Below are positions 51,661-59,803 of a stretch of DNA of 64,000 bases, piece by piece. The DNA is from Paenibacillus allorhizosphaerae (lineage in GTDB: Bacteria; Bacillota; Bacilli; Paenibacillales; NBRC-103111), in NCBI RefSeq assembly GCF_910594985.1, contig NZ_CAJVCE010000009.1, positions 1-64,000 on the forward strand. Reading direction: 5' to 3'. The position numbers and the translations under genes were made by a program. Position 1 is the stretch's first letter; each line of letters begins with the position of its first letter. The notes beneath the pieces were generated by a model. That model was not told the DNA's origin. It worked only from the letters and a program-made list of their open reading frames with translations, and made no database searches.

Positions 51661-52311
51661 CTATCTTCCCTTTGCAATAAGGCGCAGTAATCCAAGCTTC
51701 TTTTCTTCGCCGCGCACCAATCGAATAATATTGGGCCAATGGGCGATGACGGCTAATATGAAATATACGCCTGTGAATAAAGGTATCCACCAATGCTCAT
51801 GAACGATGAAATAATAAATGGCTTCTACCGCAAAAAAAGCTAGAGCGAACACCGACATTCGATCTACAATGAACAGCATAATGACTCCCAGGAGCAGTAC
51901 GATGAATGTAAACAGCGGATTGACGGCAATAAACACCCCTATACCCGATGCAAACCCTTTGCCGCCCCTTAAGCCAAGCAGGACAGGGTAATTATGACCC
52001 AATATGACGGCAAGGCCGGCCAAATATTCGGCAAGCATGCCTGCATCCGGCCCACCGATGGACGTAAGGACCCATTTGCTGACCAGCACGCATGCAAATC
52101 CTTTAAGGAGGTCAATCAGCAGCGTTGCGGCTCCATATTTCATACCGAATACGCGAGTCATGTTCGTCGTGCCGGCGTTTTTGCTTCCCATCCCCCTGAT
52201 ATCCTGGCGAATAAACTTTTTGGATATAAAAATGGCAGCGCAAAAATTACCGACAAAATAACTAAATAATACGACAAGGGCGAGCTGCCACCCGTAATTC
52301 AGCACGATCAT
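51661..52311 (-). CDS. plsY: Glycerol-3-phosphate acyltransferase PlsY
   Basis: The 216-residue integral membrane protein transfers acyl groups from acyl-phosphate to glycerol 3-phosphate. Motifs are GMGSKNAGTTNMTRVFG, ILGHNYPVLLGLRGGKGFAS and NIIRLVRGEEKKL, with about five membrane segments. ATG 52311 is preceded by GGGAG eight bases away; the longer frame to 52440 adds an unsupported leader. It may be the only or a second plsY. Confidence 0.9.
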   Translation of the reverse strand: MIVLNYGWQLALVVLFSYFVGNFCAAIFISKKFIRQDIRGMGSKNAGTTNMTRVFGMKYGAATLLIDLLKGFACVLVSKWVLTSIGGPDAGMLAEYLAGLAVILGHNYPVLLGLRGGKGFASGIGVFIAVNPLFTFIVLLLGVIMLFIVDRMSVFALAFFAVEAIYYFIVHEHWWIPLFTGVYFILAVIAHWPNIIRLVRGEEKKLGLLRLIAKGR

Positions 52312-52491
52312 TCCGGTCACTCCCTGCGATATGGGTTCGTTGACTCCCATGTTAGCATTTTCCAATTGCAATATTACTTGAATTCTAGCATTGGAACTCC
52401 GGAAAAATAAAGGATTAAAATGTGGTGATCCATCTTGCAACCTAATTTGAATCGATCAGCTCTATAACCTTTTTCCCATCTCTGTTCATAA

Positions 52492-53330
52492 TCAATCAAC
52501 TGAGTAATGATACTTTTTCAAGTAGGACGCTATGGTTTTGGGATTTTCATGCCACCACAATATAGGCAGATCGCATACCTTAATAAACCCTAAACGTTGG
52601 GCCAAGCTGTTGGAAGCATCGTTCCCTGCATCACAGTTCCAGTATGGCGTAAGTCCAAGCTCCCTGCTTTTTTGAACATAAAAGGTACATACGATCGTTG
52701 CCAGTCCCGTTCTTCGGTGCTTCTTTAAAGTAAGGATATCTGGAGCAATGAACCCTCCGCCTACAAAAGACGTATTACATACACTAGCGAGCTCTCCATT
52801 GGTTCTTAAACAAAATCCAAACGCTTTTTGCAAATATTCCTCATCTGATTCCCAAAGTAGACTGTACGTTGTATCTATCTTATCTTGATAGATGTTGAAA
52901 AGCGGAGAATCAATCGGTATTACTTCGTAACCTTCAGGTACTGCAATAGGATTATCTACTTTAACCTCATCGTTCAACAAATAATGGTTCGCGTTAACCG
53001 CACGACTAGTCCTTTTAGCGCTTGTTCCAACAACCGAATCCAGTCCATCGACGATACATATAGATCGAAATAATTGCCATGATTGGACCGGTTTTTTAAG
53101 AAAGCAATAAGAGCGCTATGAAAACTGACGTCGGAAGGATCGCCAAAAACATAGTAGGAACCTCCGCGATGTACGACTAATCCTGATGTCGGCTTGCTAG
53201 AGCAATTTACATAGATTTCGCCGGGTTGATGATGGTCTATTACTGAATATACGAATACATTGTGACAATGAAACGAGTTGTTAATGATCTCGCTAATATA
53301 TCCATAATCGGACTTTGGAAGCAGCTTCAT
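52492..53330 (-). pseudogene. GNAT acetyltransferase split by a frameshift
   Basis: The N-terminal half reads from ATG 53330 (AAAGGATTT ahead; KLLPKSDYGYISEIINNSFH) to a TGA at about 52976. The C-terminal half (LLNDEVKVDNPIAVPEGYEV, RRTGLATIVCTFYVQKSREL, CDAGNDASNSLAQRLGFIKV) reads in another frame from about 52995 to 52492. The overlap of 7-20 bases fits a single-base indel near 52985-53000. The combined layout matches the larger GNAT proteins with an N-terminal extra domain. It could be a real mutation or a sequencing error. Confidence 0.65.
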
Positions 53331-53482
53331 AAATCCTTTCCTTTCAACTGATTGAATTTACTGTCCAGCTCCCGAAACGAGCAGTCGGTGTCAACCGCTA
53401 AAAAACATATCGTCTACATGATTCATTTGCTGAGGAATCAGCTTGACTCTTTCGCCTTCTAATGGGATTCCGTTTGTATTCA

Positions 53483-54049
53483 TCACATTCCCTCATCTTG
53501 TTGTTCGCTTAATTGCTTAATTAAGCTGATGCGAATGACGTCATCCCAAATCGGACCGCGCCGCACCTTACGATAACCCATCTTTTCGTTCAACTCGATC
53601 ACATGGTGGTTGGCTTCTTCGGTATGGGTATAAATCAAATTCACTTGATGGCTCTTAGCTTCTTCTTCCAGCCTGCGTTTCAGCTTTGTCGCCAGCCCCA
53701 ATCTTCGGTAGTTCGGATGGACCCATAATTGAAAAACTTCCATGAATCGGCCGTCGCTTTGAAATAATGCCCGGTCGATCTCACTGTATACGGTTTTCCA
53801 AGGATACGTCACGTCCCTGTTGGCTATGTTGTACATAATCATGCCAATCGGTTTGTTCAGAGCGGAGTCCTCGACAATAAAGGCACCTTTACTGGGATCT
53901 GTGAGAAAGCGTTCAATTTTGTTACTATGTGCTTCAAGTTGCTGTGTTGTCATTTCAGCTTGATCCGAGACGGTGTACCCGTCGTTCTTCAGGTCAATGT
54001 GAACTAAAAACGGATGGTCCGTTATCGTTGCTTTGCGCATGAGCTGCAT
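53483..54049 (-). CDS. GNAT-family N-acetyltransferase
   Basis: The 188-residue protein has the acetyl-CoA loop RRLGLATKLKRRLEEEAKSH (about 115-134), LWVHPNYRRLGLATK and a C-terminal strand VRRGPIWDDVIRIS. GAGGTGACGGC precedes the ATG. The substrate is not known. It is the second of a run of three acetyltransferase-type genes on this strand, broken only by a transporter gene. Confidence 0.8.
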   Translation of the reverse strand: MQLMRKATITDHPFLVHIDLKNDGYTVSDQAEMTTQQLEAHSNKIERFLTDPSKGAFIVEDSALNKPIGMIMYNIANRDVTYPWKTVYSEIDRALFQSDGRFMEVFQLWVHPNYRRLGLATKLKRRLEEEAKSHQVNLIYTHTEEANHHVIELNEKMGYRKVRRGPIWDDVIRISLIKQLSEQQDEGM

Positions 54050-54078
54050 GCCGTCACCTCATTGTTCCTTATTTTTAC

Positions 54079-54924
54079 TTAACCCCAGACTCCTACGACG
54101 ATCACCCCTAGCGTTATGAATACGGAGGAAATTAACCGTCTTACTCCTTGTTGTTCGCGAAGAATGAGTACTCCCATAACGGTGCCGAATACGGTTCCAA
54201 TTTCTCTCATTGGAGCGAGCTGGGCTACAGGAGCAAGCGATAAAGCAAACAAGAACAATACGTATCCACCTGGTGCAATCAACCCGCCAAGCAGCATGAT
54301 CCTCCAGTTGGCTCGCAGTTCCGTTTGTATACCGCTCGATTTAAAAGTCGCCCAAGAAAGAGCAAGCAAATTCCCGATATTGGTCGCCTCGTTTAAAACG
54401 ACAGCCGATACATATTGCAATGCCAACTTATCGATTACGATGTAACCGGCGATACATATTCCTACGGCTAGTGCCAACAATGGCGCCTTGAATGATACCG
54501 ATTCATTGCGCTTCGGCTTGACGTTGCTCAGCAGCACAATACCTGTGACAATAGCCAGTACTCCCATCCATCCCGGAGCCGTTAACTTTTCGTTCAGCAA
54601 CGTTACCCCTAGAATCGGTACAAGTAAAGGGTTCGTTCCCCGCATGATGGGATACACTTGGGACAAGTCGCCTACGGTATAGGCAGCAGCGAGCAGCAGT
54701 ACATACAGGCCGTGCACGATCATGGACGCAACAATGACCCCCCAGCCGGTTATCGTTAGCCCGCTGCTATCCCATTCCAGAACAGCCCAAGGTAAAAAAA
54801 TTACGATCGCGATAAGCTGACAAAACCACAAAAAAACATTTTTGTTTATGCTTCTCTTCGTATATAAATTCCAGACCGAATGCAAAAATCCCGAACCGAG
54901 CACGAGGAGTATGGCTATACTCAT
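54079..54924 (-). CDS. EamA-family metabolite exporter (DMT superfamily)
   Basis: The 281-residue protein has ten membrane segments in two EamA repeats (about 5-130 and 140-275: WMGVLAIVTGIVLLSNVKPK and APMREIGTVFGTVMGVLILR). Typical drug/metabolite exporters of this size carry amino acids or nucleobases; the substrate cannot be read from the sequence. The ribosome site is weak (GGCGGCG). The neighbouring acetyltransferases and exporter could work as detoxification partners, an inference. Confidence 0.85.
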   Translation of the reverse strand: MSIAILLVLGSGFLHSVWNLYTKRSINKNVFLWFCQLIAIVIFLPWAVLEWDSSGLTITGWGVIVASMIVHGLYVLLLAAAYTVGDLSQVYPIMRGTNPLLVPILGVTLLNEKLTAPGWMGVLAIVTGIVLLSNVKPKRNESVSFKAPLLALAVGICIAGYIVIDKLALQYVSAVVLNEATNIGNLLALSWATFKSSGIQTELRANWRIMLLGGLIAPGGYVLFLFALSLAPVAQLAPMREIGTVFGTVMGVLILREQQGVRRLISSVFITLGVIVVGVWG

Positions 54925-54982
54925 ACGGGGATTCGCCGCCTTCCGCGGCCAGAGAATGCTATAACGCCGATGTTTTCGCTGC

Positions 54983-55513
54983 TTAGCATAATTTTCTCAC
55001 CATATGAATGTCATACGGTTCTTTTTCAAATAATTCTTTATCCACTTCCCGCGTTAGCATGGAACCGCAGCTTGTGTAAAATCTCACTGCCGATTCTGTT
55101 TCGGTGGATGAAATATATAAAGATTTCGCCCCTTGCGCAATCGCCGCTTGGCTCAGCGCTTCGAGGAGTCGTCGCCCGATCCCTTGTCTGCGGTATTCCC
55201 GCGTCACATACATCAGGTCGAGCTGAAGCTGGCTCTTGTCGTTGCCTCGAAATTGATGAGCCAGAACGCCAAATCCGACCAGCCTCTCCCCGTCAAATGC
55301 TCCGAAAGCGGTCCCGCCGTTTGCCAGCTCATTCTCGTAGCGGGAAATCATCTCACGGTAATCGTCTTCGCTCCAGTTCGGGCATAGGTGCCCTGCTGCG
55401 GTTGCTTCAAGTACTCCTTCGTGGCATCGATACACTCGTTCGATGATCTCCGACCGGTCGATGTCGCGAATTCGATACGAATCCTCAAGCTTCATTGGAA
55501 AAATAGAAATCAT
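54983..55513 (-). CDS. GNAT-family N-acetyltransferase
   Basis: The 176-residue protein has the acetyl-CoA motif REYRRQGIGRRLLEALSQAA and SLYISSTETESAVRFYTSCG. The conserved V/I-x-x-x-x-R-x-x-G-x-G/A loop is present. ATG 55513 has GAGGAG ahead; a longer frame to 55546 is not supported. The substrate is unknown. The exporter gene lies downstream on the same strand (58-bp gap), so both may be in one transcript. Confidence 0.85.
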   Translation of the reverse strand: MISIFPMKLEDSYRIRDIDRSEIIERVYRCHEGVLEATAAGHLCPNWSEDDYREMISRYENELANGGTAFGAFDGERLVGFGVLAHQFRGNDKSQLQLDLMYVTREYRRQGIGRRLLEALSQAAIAQGAKSLYISSTETESAVRFYTSCGSMLTREVDKELFEKEPYDIHMVRKLC

Positions 55514-55725
55514 AGTATGCTCTCCTCTAAAAAGACGTGTCCTCATTTAACTCTATTTTACCATGCGTTTCCAACGGTATTGCGGAAAAATTGATTTTAG
55601 TCAAATTGCCTGCGACGTTACATTACCTCAAGGTTACTATATGACTTCAAAGTGCGTACTTTTCACCAACGATGCGGGGGTGCACAATGTGAGTATATCC
55701 CAACAGAAAAAGGAGAGAAATTCAT

Positions 55726-56796
55726 ATGAACAGTACAGAAACAGCAGCTCGCAAAGTAGCACTTGTCGTCGGAGCAAACGGCGTGATCGGACGGAACCTG
55801 ATCGACTATCTCGTCATGCTGCCGGATTGGGACATTATCGGGGTTTCGCGGAGAGGCGGCATGTCATCCGACCGTGTGCGATACGTCGCCGCCGATCTGC
55901 TTGACCCCGCTGACAGCAGTGACAAGCTGAGCCGCCTGACAGAAGTGACGCATATTTTCTACGCAGCCTACCAGGACCGCCCGACATGGGCGGAGCTTGT
56001 TGCTCCGAATCTCGCCATGCTCGTTAATGTGGTCGAAGCGATCGAGCCGGTCGCCGCCGGACTGCAGCATATTAGTCTGATGCAGGGCTTTAAAGTGTAC
56101 GGAGCGCATCTCGGGCCGTTCAAGACGCCGGCTCGCGAAACGGACGCCAACCATATGCCGCCGGAGTTTAACATCGATCAACAGAACTTCCTAGAGCAGC
56201 GGCAGCATGGCAAAGCTTGGACTTGGTCGGCGCTTCGCCCTTCCGTCGTGTGCGGGTTCGCGCTTGGGAATCCCATGAACCTAGCCATGGTCATCGCCGT
56301 TTACGCGTCGATGTCGAAAGAGCTTGGGCTGCCTCTTCGTTTTCCGGGCAAACCCGGCGCCTACCACAGCTTGCTGGAGATGACCGATGCCGGGCTGCTT
56401 GCGAAAGCAACGGTATGGGCGGCAACGGACGAGCGCTGCGCCAATCAGGCTTTCAATATTACGAACGGCGATCTTTTCCGATGGAATGAGCTGTGGCCCA
56501 AGATTGCCGCGTACTTCCAGCTCGAGACAGCGCCTCCACTGCCGATGTCACTGGAAGTGATCATGGCCGACAAGGAAGCGTTATGGGACGCCATGGTGCA
56601 AAAATATGGCCTCGAGAATAACACCTACAAGGATGTATCCTCTTGGCGGTTTGGCGACTTTGTGTTTTCCTGGGATTACGATTTTTTTGCCGACGGGACC
56701 AAAGCACGCCGTTTCGGCTTTCATGAATTCATTGATACGGAAACGATGTTCCTAGACATCTTCGATGACCTTCGCAGACGCAAAGTGATCCCCTAA
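55726..56796 (+). CDS. PRISE-like NAD(P)-dependent reductase (SDR)
   Basis: The 356-residue extended SDR begins ALVVGANGVIGRNLIDYLVM, a Rossmann motif. Later motifs GVSRRGG, FYAAYQDRPTW and ISLMQGFKVYGAHLG match the PRISE group (progesterone 5-beta-reductase/iridoid synthase-like), which has a modified active site (YG rather than YxxxK) and reduces enones. AAAAGGAGAG precedes the ATG. Convergent with the HxlR gene across a terminator; a regulatory link is possible. Confidence 0.85.
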   Translation: MNSTETAARKVALVVGANGVIGRNLIDYLVMLPDWDIIGVSRRGGMSSDRVRYVAADLLDPADSSDKLSRLTEVTHIFYAAYQDRPTWAELVAPNLAMLVNVVEAIEPVAAGLQHISLMQGFKVYGAHLGPFKTPARETDANHMPPEFNIDQQNFLEQRQHGKAWTWSALRPSVVCGFALGNPMNLAMVIAVYASMSKELGLPLRFPGKPGAYHSLLEMTDAGLLAKATVWAATDERCANQAFNITNGDLFRWNELWPKIAAYFQLETAPPLPMSLEVIMADKEALWDAMVQKYGLENNTYKDVSSWRFGDFVFSWDYDFFADGTKARRFGFHEFIDTETMFLDIFDDLRRRKVIP

Positions 56797-56811
56797 CCGG
56801 TCATGACAAAA

Positions 56812-56842
56812 CGCCGGTCTCTAAATAGCAGAGACCGGTTCC
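56812..56842. terminator. Terminator between convergent genes
   Basis: CCGGTCTC (56814-56821) pairs with GAGACCGG (56831-56838), followed by TTCC. Confidence 0.6.
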
Positions 56843-56855
56843 TTATGTCCGTACG

Positions 56856-57230
56856 CTAACCGTCTGAACGCAGTGCGGCTTCGGACAGGACCGTAGCTTG
56901 ATCGCCGTACACGCGCTCAATGTGAGTATCGCCCCATTTGCACATCAGATGGAGGATCTCCTTTAAGCTCCAACCGTAGTCTGTCAGCTCATACTCCACT
57001 TTAGGCGGGACCGTATTGTAAGTGATTCGCTGAATGACTCCATCCTCTTCTAGCTCCCGCAGCTGCTCCGTCAGTACTTTCTGCGTCACTGCGGGCATAA
57101 GGCGCATCAGCTCGCCGTTGCGTCTCTTGCCGAAGGTGAGATAAAACAAAATCACCGGCTTCCACTTGCCCCCGATGACTTCAAGCGTTGCTTCCACCGC
57201 CGTATTGTAGGTTTTACCTGATGTAGACAT
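56856..57230 (-). CDS. HxlR-family winged-helix regulator
   Basis: The 124-residue protein has EATLEVIGGKWKPVILFYLT, GELMRLMPAVTQKVLTEQLR and VPPKVEYELTDYGWSLKEIL, the HxlR signature. The cysteine that senses electrophiles in HypR-type members is not at the usual N-terminal position, though Cys100 is present. AAGGAGG precedes the ATG. It lies head-on to the PRISE-like gene and 110 bases downstream of thyX. Confidence 0.85.
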   Translation of the reverse strand: MSTSGKTYNTAVEATLEVIGGKWKPVILFYLTFGKRRNGELMRLMPAVTQKVLTEQLRELEEDGVIQRITYNTVPPKVEYELTDYGWSLKEILHLMCKWGDTHIERVYGDQATVLSEAALRSDG

Positions 57231-57339
57231 CGTTCGTACGCCTCCTTGCCTTAACGATATCGCCTCAAGTACGTCTTTGCAAGCAACGAAAGTATCCTGC
57301 GTTAGGGAAACAATTGAGTCGATATTTCATTAACCACGA

Positions 57340-58379
57340 TTAACCTTCCTTGCTTCCATCCGAAATGAGCTGCTCTAGAGAAATCGGATAAATCGGCTTG
57401 ATAAGCTCAAGAATCGCCTTGGCGTAATCCTGAATTTCCTTTTGAGCATCGTGCTCGAGCCGCTGCGCCAAAAAGTGTGCAACCGATTGAACGGAAGCGG
57501 TCCAGTACCACCGTACATACATGCCGTAAGATGGCAAAAACAATCGGGCTTGCTCGGCGCAAATGCCGTCGGCCAAAGCGTTTTCGTACTTTTGTATCCC
57601 TAGCTCGATGTAGTTCATCAACTCTCGTGTATGCTTCTCGCCCAGTTCCCAAGCGATTGGATCCCCGCTCCCCTGTTTGGAATTCTCCGGCTTGGACCTC
57701 CACTCATCGGCTTGCGGGATGTAGAATACCGGTTCCTCGGTAATGTAACGGCGGCTTGACTCATTCCAAGCATCCAGGCTGTCGCCGGTGCCTTCATAAT
57801 GGGCGGAGCCGACCACATATTTCCCTGTTATGTTACGACATGACCGCTTCCGTCATATCTCTTGCAGTTTCCTGCAAGCACAGACTATATCATCATCTCG
57901 ATTTAGAGATGCCGCGCGCTTCGAGTTCGCTTGAACCCTACTCCTTAAAGGATAGTCGTTGCACCTTCCCTATTAGCAGTCGTAACCACTTATATAAGGC
58001 TCGGCTCAGGGTTATCATAGCTTTTTAGGCCTTAGACGTTCCCTGAGTTCACGCGGTTCCGAACGATCATCACTGACCGTTGGGGCTATATTGTAACTTC
58101 CAGTATTTTCGTATAGGCTATACTGATAATCTACAATTAATCTAACCATTGCCGAGCTACCATGAGCGGCGCATATACCTCGAATTGCGCGATCGCATGA
58201 CGAAATGGCGACGTATGCCCTTCGCGAGCAAGGAATTTGATCAGCTTGATGTCTCGTTCGCTCAGCTCCGGCGATTCCTTGGCATAGGATACTCGGGCGG
58301 CATTGACAACGGTCAAATCGGAACCCATATGATCCACCAGCCGCACATAACCTTCATTCAGCACTTTTATAAACGACAT
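57340..58379 (-). CDS. thyX: FAD-dependent thymidylate synthase ThyX, split by a group I intron
   Basis: Exon 1 is 58379-58144 and exon 2 is 57823-57340. Joined they give 720 bases and 239 residues. Exon 1 ends LMVARQW, exon 2 resumes with KYVVGSAHYEGTGDSLDAWN and NESSRRYITEEP, the conserved substrate- and FAD-binding region. The 320-nt gap stops exon 1 a few codons into the intron (LD, stop). The junction residue is Leu (splice after TT) or Trp (splice after T, shifted by one). The usual RHR motif reads KYV. ThyX uses methylene-tetrahydrofolate and FADH2 to make dTMP and leaves tetrahydrofolate. GAGGGGGAAATCGA precedes ATG 58379, 12 bases after the Nudix stop. Confidence 0.9.
57824..58143 (-). 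ncRNA. ORF-less group I intron in thyX (IA2-like, related to T4 td type)
   Basis: The minus strand between the exons has the conserved core. The P7 5' strand is GCAACGACTATCC (57970-57958); the P7 3' strand is GATATAGTC (57891-57883). Between them GGAGTAGGGTTCAAGCGAAC and TCGAAG form a P8-like hairpin, and after it CTTGCAG-GAAA-CTGCAAG is a GNRA-capped P9 hairpin. At the 5' end ATGGTT of the exon can pair with GATTAT (58131-58126), ending in a U-G pair at the splice site, and CAGTAT pairs with ATACTG as P2. The last intron base is G. No open reading frame or homing endonuclease fits. Length is 320 nt. Confidence 0.85.
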
Positions 58380-58391
58380 TCGATTTCCCCC

Positions 58392-58832
58392 TCAAAATGG
58401 TCTAAAATATTGCTTGTATAATAATTTTGTTTGAATTGCGCTCTGCAGAGCGTTCCAATCCCGGCTTCTCCCCTTTTCGGTCTTGGTTAGCCGAATCATA
58501 TCGAAGGCATAGTCCGGGGTCACCCATCGCACTTCCTGCGTCTCGTGATCATGCGGTACTATACGCGTTGCCGGCTTCATCAAGAAATATTTCGTTACGC
58601 ATGTATCCGATTGGAACTCCCCGGGGATCGGGGCGACGATTATGCATTCATGCCCGGTTTCCTCAAGAACTTCCCTTAATGCGGTTTCTTCAGGCGATCG
58701 ATCGTCCGGGTCAGCTCCACCCTTCGCAAATGTCCATACATACCCTCCCCAATAACCGCTCGGACTTCGCATAAGTACTTTCCCTTCATGATTAAATACG
58801 ATACCTCCATAGGCGTATTCCGTTTCAATCAC
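58392..58832 (-). CDS. Nudix hydrolase, second gene of the thyX operon
   Basis: The 146-residue protein carries the Nudix box GADPDDRSPEETALREVLEE and then TGHEC, with the metal-binding REVLEETG intact; the first conserved Glu of GX5E is replaced by Arg. The nucleotide substrate is unknown. Its place between PfpI and thyX suggests pool cleaning (oxidised or non-canonical dNTP, or dUTP). GTG 58832 is proposed, with AAAGGGAGGGGAG ahead; a TTG at 58856 is also in frame. The stop lies 12 bases before thyX. Confidence 0.85.
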   Translation of the reverse strand: MIETEYAYGGIVFNHEGKVLMRSPSGYWGGYVWTFAKGGADPDDRSPEETALREVLEETGHECIIVAPIPGEFQSDTCVTKYFLMKPATRIVPHDHETQEVRWVTPDYAFDMIRLTKTEKGRSRDWNALQSAIQTKLLYKQYFRPF

Positions 58833-58898
58833 CTCCCCTCCCTTTGGGTTGTTCAATATTATGCATATAATCGACTCAAAGTCCAGCCTATAGCGGCT

Positions 58899-59534
58899 TT
58901 ACCTGAAGGGGTGCGATGCGTTTCGAGGCGAACCGTAAGGCATGACCACATTGGCCAATTGACCTGGCCGATAATACGGGTAGTCCATCATCTTTTGAAC
59001 GTGCTGCACGATATCCGCGTTGGTTAAAGATTCGACGAAGTACAACCCCAAATCGATGGAGGCGGAGACGCCGCCGCCCGTGAACACATTCCCGTCCCGG
59101 ACGATGCGGGCTTTAACGACTTCCGCGCAATACGGCGTCAGCAGCTCATAGGCAGACGGGTTCGTTGTAGCCTGTTTTCCGGTTAACAATCCCGCCGCCC
59201 CTAACAGCAAAGCCCCGGTACAAACCGACACTTTGTATTCCACATCGCTTGCGCTCCGAATCCAGGAAATAAACTCCGTATCGTATCTCAGTTGTCTGGT
59301 GGACATCCCGCCGGGAATAAAGATCAAGTCATATCCGGATAGATCCGGGAGAACATGTTGTATTTTTAGTGTCATCCCCCGGTCATCCGTTATCTCGTCT
59401 TTATTGGCACACAGATCCCATGACACGCCTTCTCTGGCCTTTAGAATCTTTAGCCATGACACCGCCTCGTAAAAGCCGATGAAATCCAATGACGTCATCT
59501 TGTCAAACAAAACGAAAGCCATCTTCATGTCCAT
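58899..59534 (-). CDS. DJ-1/PfpI family protein, first gene under the ZTP riboswitch
   Basis: The 211-residue flavodoxin-like protein has the nucleophile Cys105 in SVCTGALLLGAAGLLTG and the paired acid Glu23 (FIGFYEAVSWL). These features are typical of the isonitrile-hydratase-like branch of the DJ-1/PfpI superfamily. The first residues are MDMKMAFVLFDKMTSLDFIG. AGGTCAGGTG precedes ATG 59534. The ZTP riboswitch and terminator sit directly upstream. Nudix and thyX follow, so the operon is likely PfpI-Nudix-thyX. The role in folate metabolism is unknown. Confidence 0.85.
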   Translation of the reverse strand: MDMKMAFVLFDKMTSLDFIGFYEAVSWLKILKAREGVSWDLCANKDEITDDRGMTLKIQHVLPDLSGYDLIFIPGGMSTRQLRYDTEFISWIRSASDVEYKVSVCTGALLLGAAGLLTGKQATTNPSAYELLTPYCAEVVKARIVRDGNVFTGGGVSASIDLGLYFVESLTNADIVQHVQKMMDYPYYRPGQLANVVMPYGSPRNASHPFR

Positions 59535-59559
59535 GCACCTGACCTTTCATTGTCTGAAA

Positions 59560-59592
59560 ATAAAAACAGCACCTGATCGAACGATCAAATGC
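59560..59592 (-). terminator. Intrinsic terminator of the riboswitch expression platform
   Basis: On the minus strand GCATTTGATC (59592-59583) pairs with GATCAGGTGC (59578-59569), with two G-U pairs and a GTTC loop, followed by TGTTTTTATTTT. It lies between the aptamer and the PfpI ATG, so ligand-bound aptamer should prevent it from forming. Confidence 0.8.
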
Positions 59593-59595
59593 TTT

Positions 59596-59663
59596 GCCCA
59601 GGCGTACGGCTTATGAAATATGCGCTCCCCCGCAGTGACCTGCGTTACGCCAGTCACGCATAC
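59596..59663 (-). ncRNA. ZTP (pfl motif) riboswitch
   Basis: The minus strand reads GTATGCGTGACTGGCG, then a P2 hairpin CGCA-GGTCAC-TGCG, GGGGGAGCGCAT (closing P1 with ATGCG), a linker, then GCCGTACGCCTGGGC. The blocks GACTGGCG, GGGGAGCG and CCG-CGCCTGGGC are the conserved pfl/ZTP aptamer elements (subdomains 1 and 2, pseudoknot). The ligand is ZTP/ZMP, the alarmone for low 10-formyl-tetrahydrofolate; binding turns the gene on by preventing the terminator. Confidence 0.85.
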
Positions 59664-59738
59664 TCGTTACCATTAAGCTAACAGATTATTTCAATAATCT
59701 CAATATCATTTTTGGATCGTTTCGTTCCGTCCCAACGT

Positions 59739-59780
59739 GAAAACGAGCCGCTGTTCCCTATGGAAACAACAGCCCGTTTC
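59739..59780 (-). terminator. Probable terminator after the secreted-protein gene
   Basis: On the minus strand GAAACGGGCTGTTGTT pairs imperfectly with AACAGCGGCTCGTTTTC. The gap between this and the riboswitch (59664-59738) should hold the operon promoter; no good -35/-10 pair could be confirmed (TTGAGA with a poor -10). Confidence 0.5.
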
Positions 59781-59803
59781 AGTGCCTCTTGGTTGACGCT
59801 TAT

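Noticed and set aside
57817..58143. Possible intein or mobile insertion with an open frame in thyX
   Set aside because: The segment has stops in all frames of the thyX strand and lacks intein motifs; its RNA core elements fit a group I intron.
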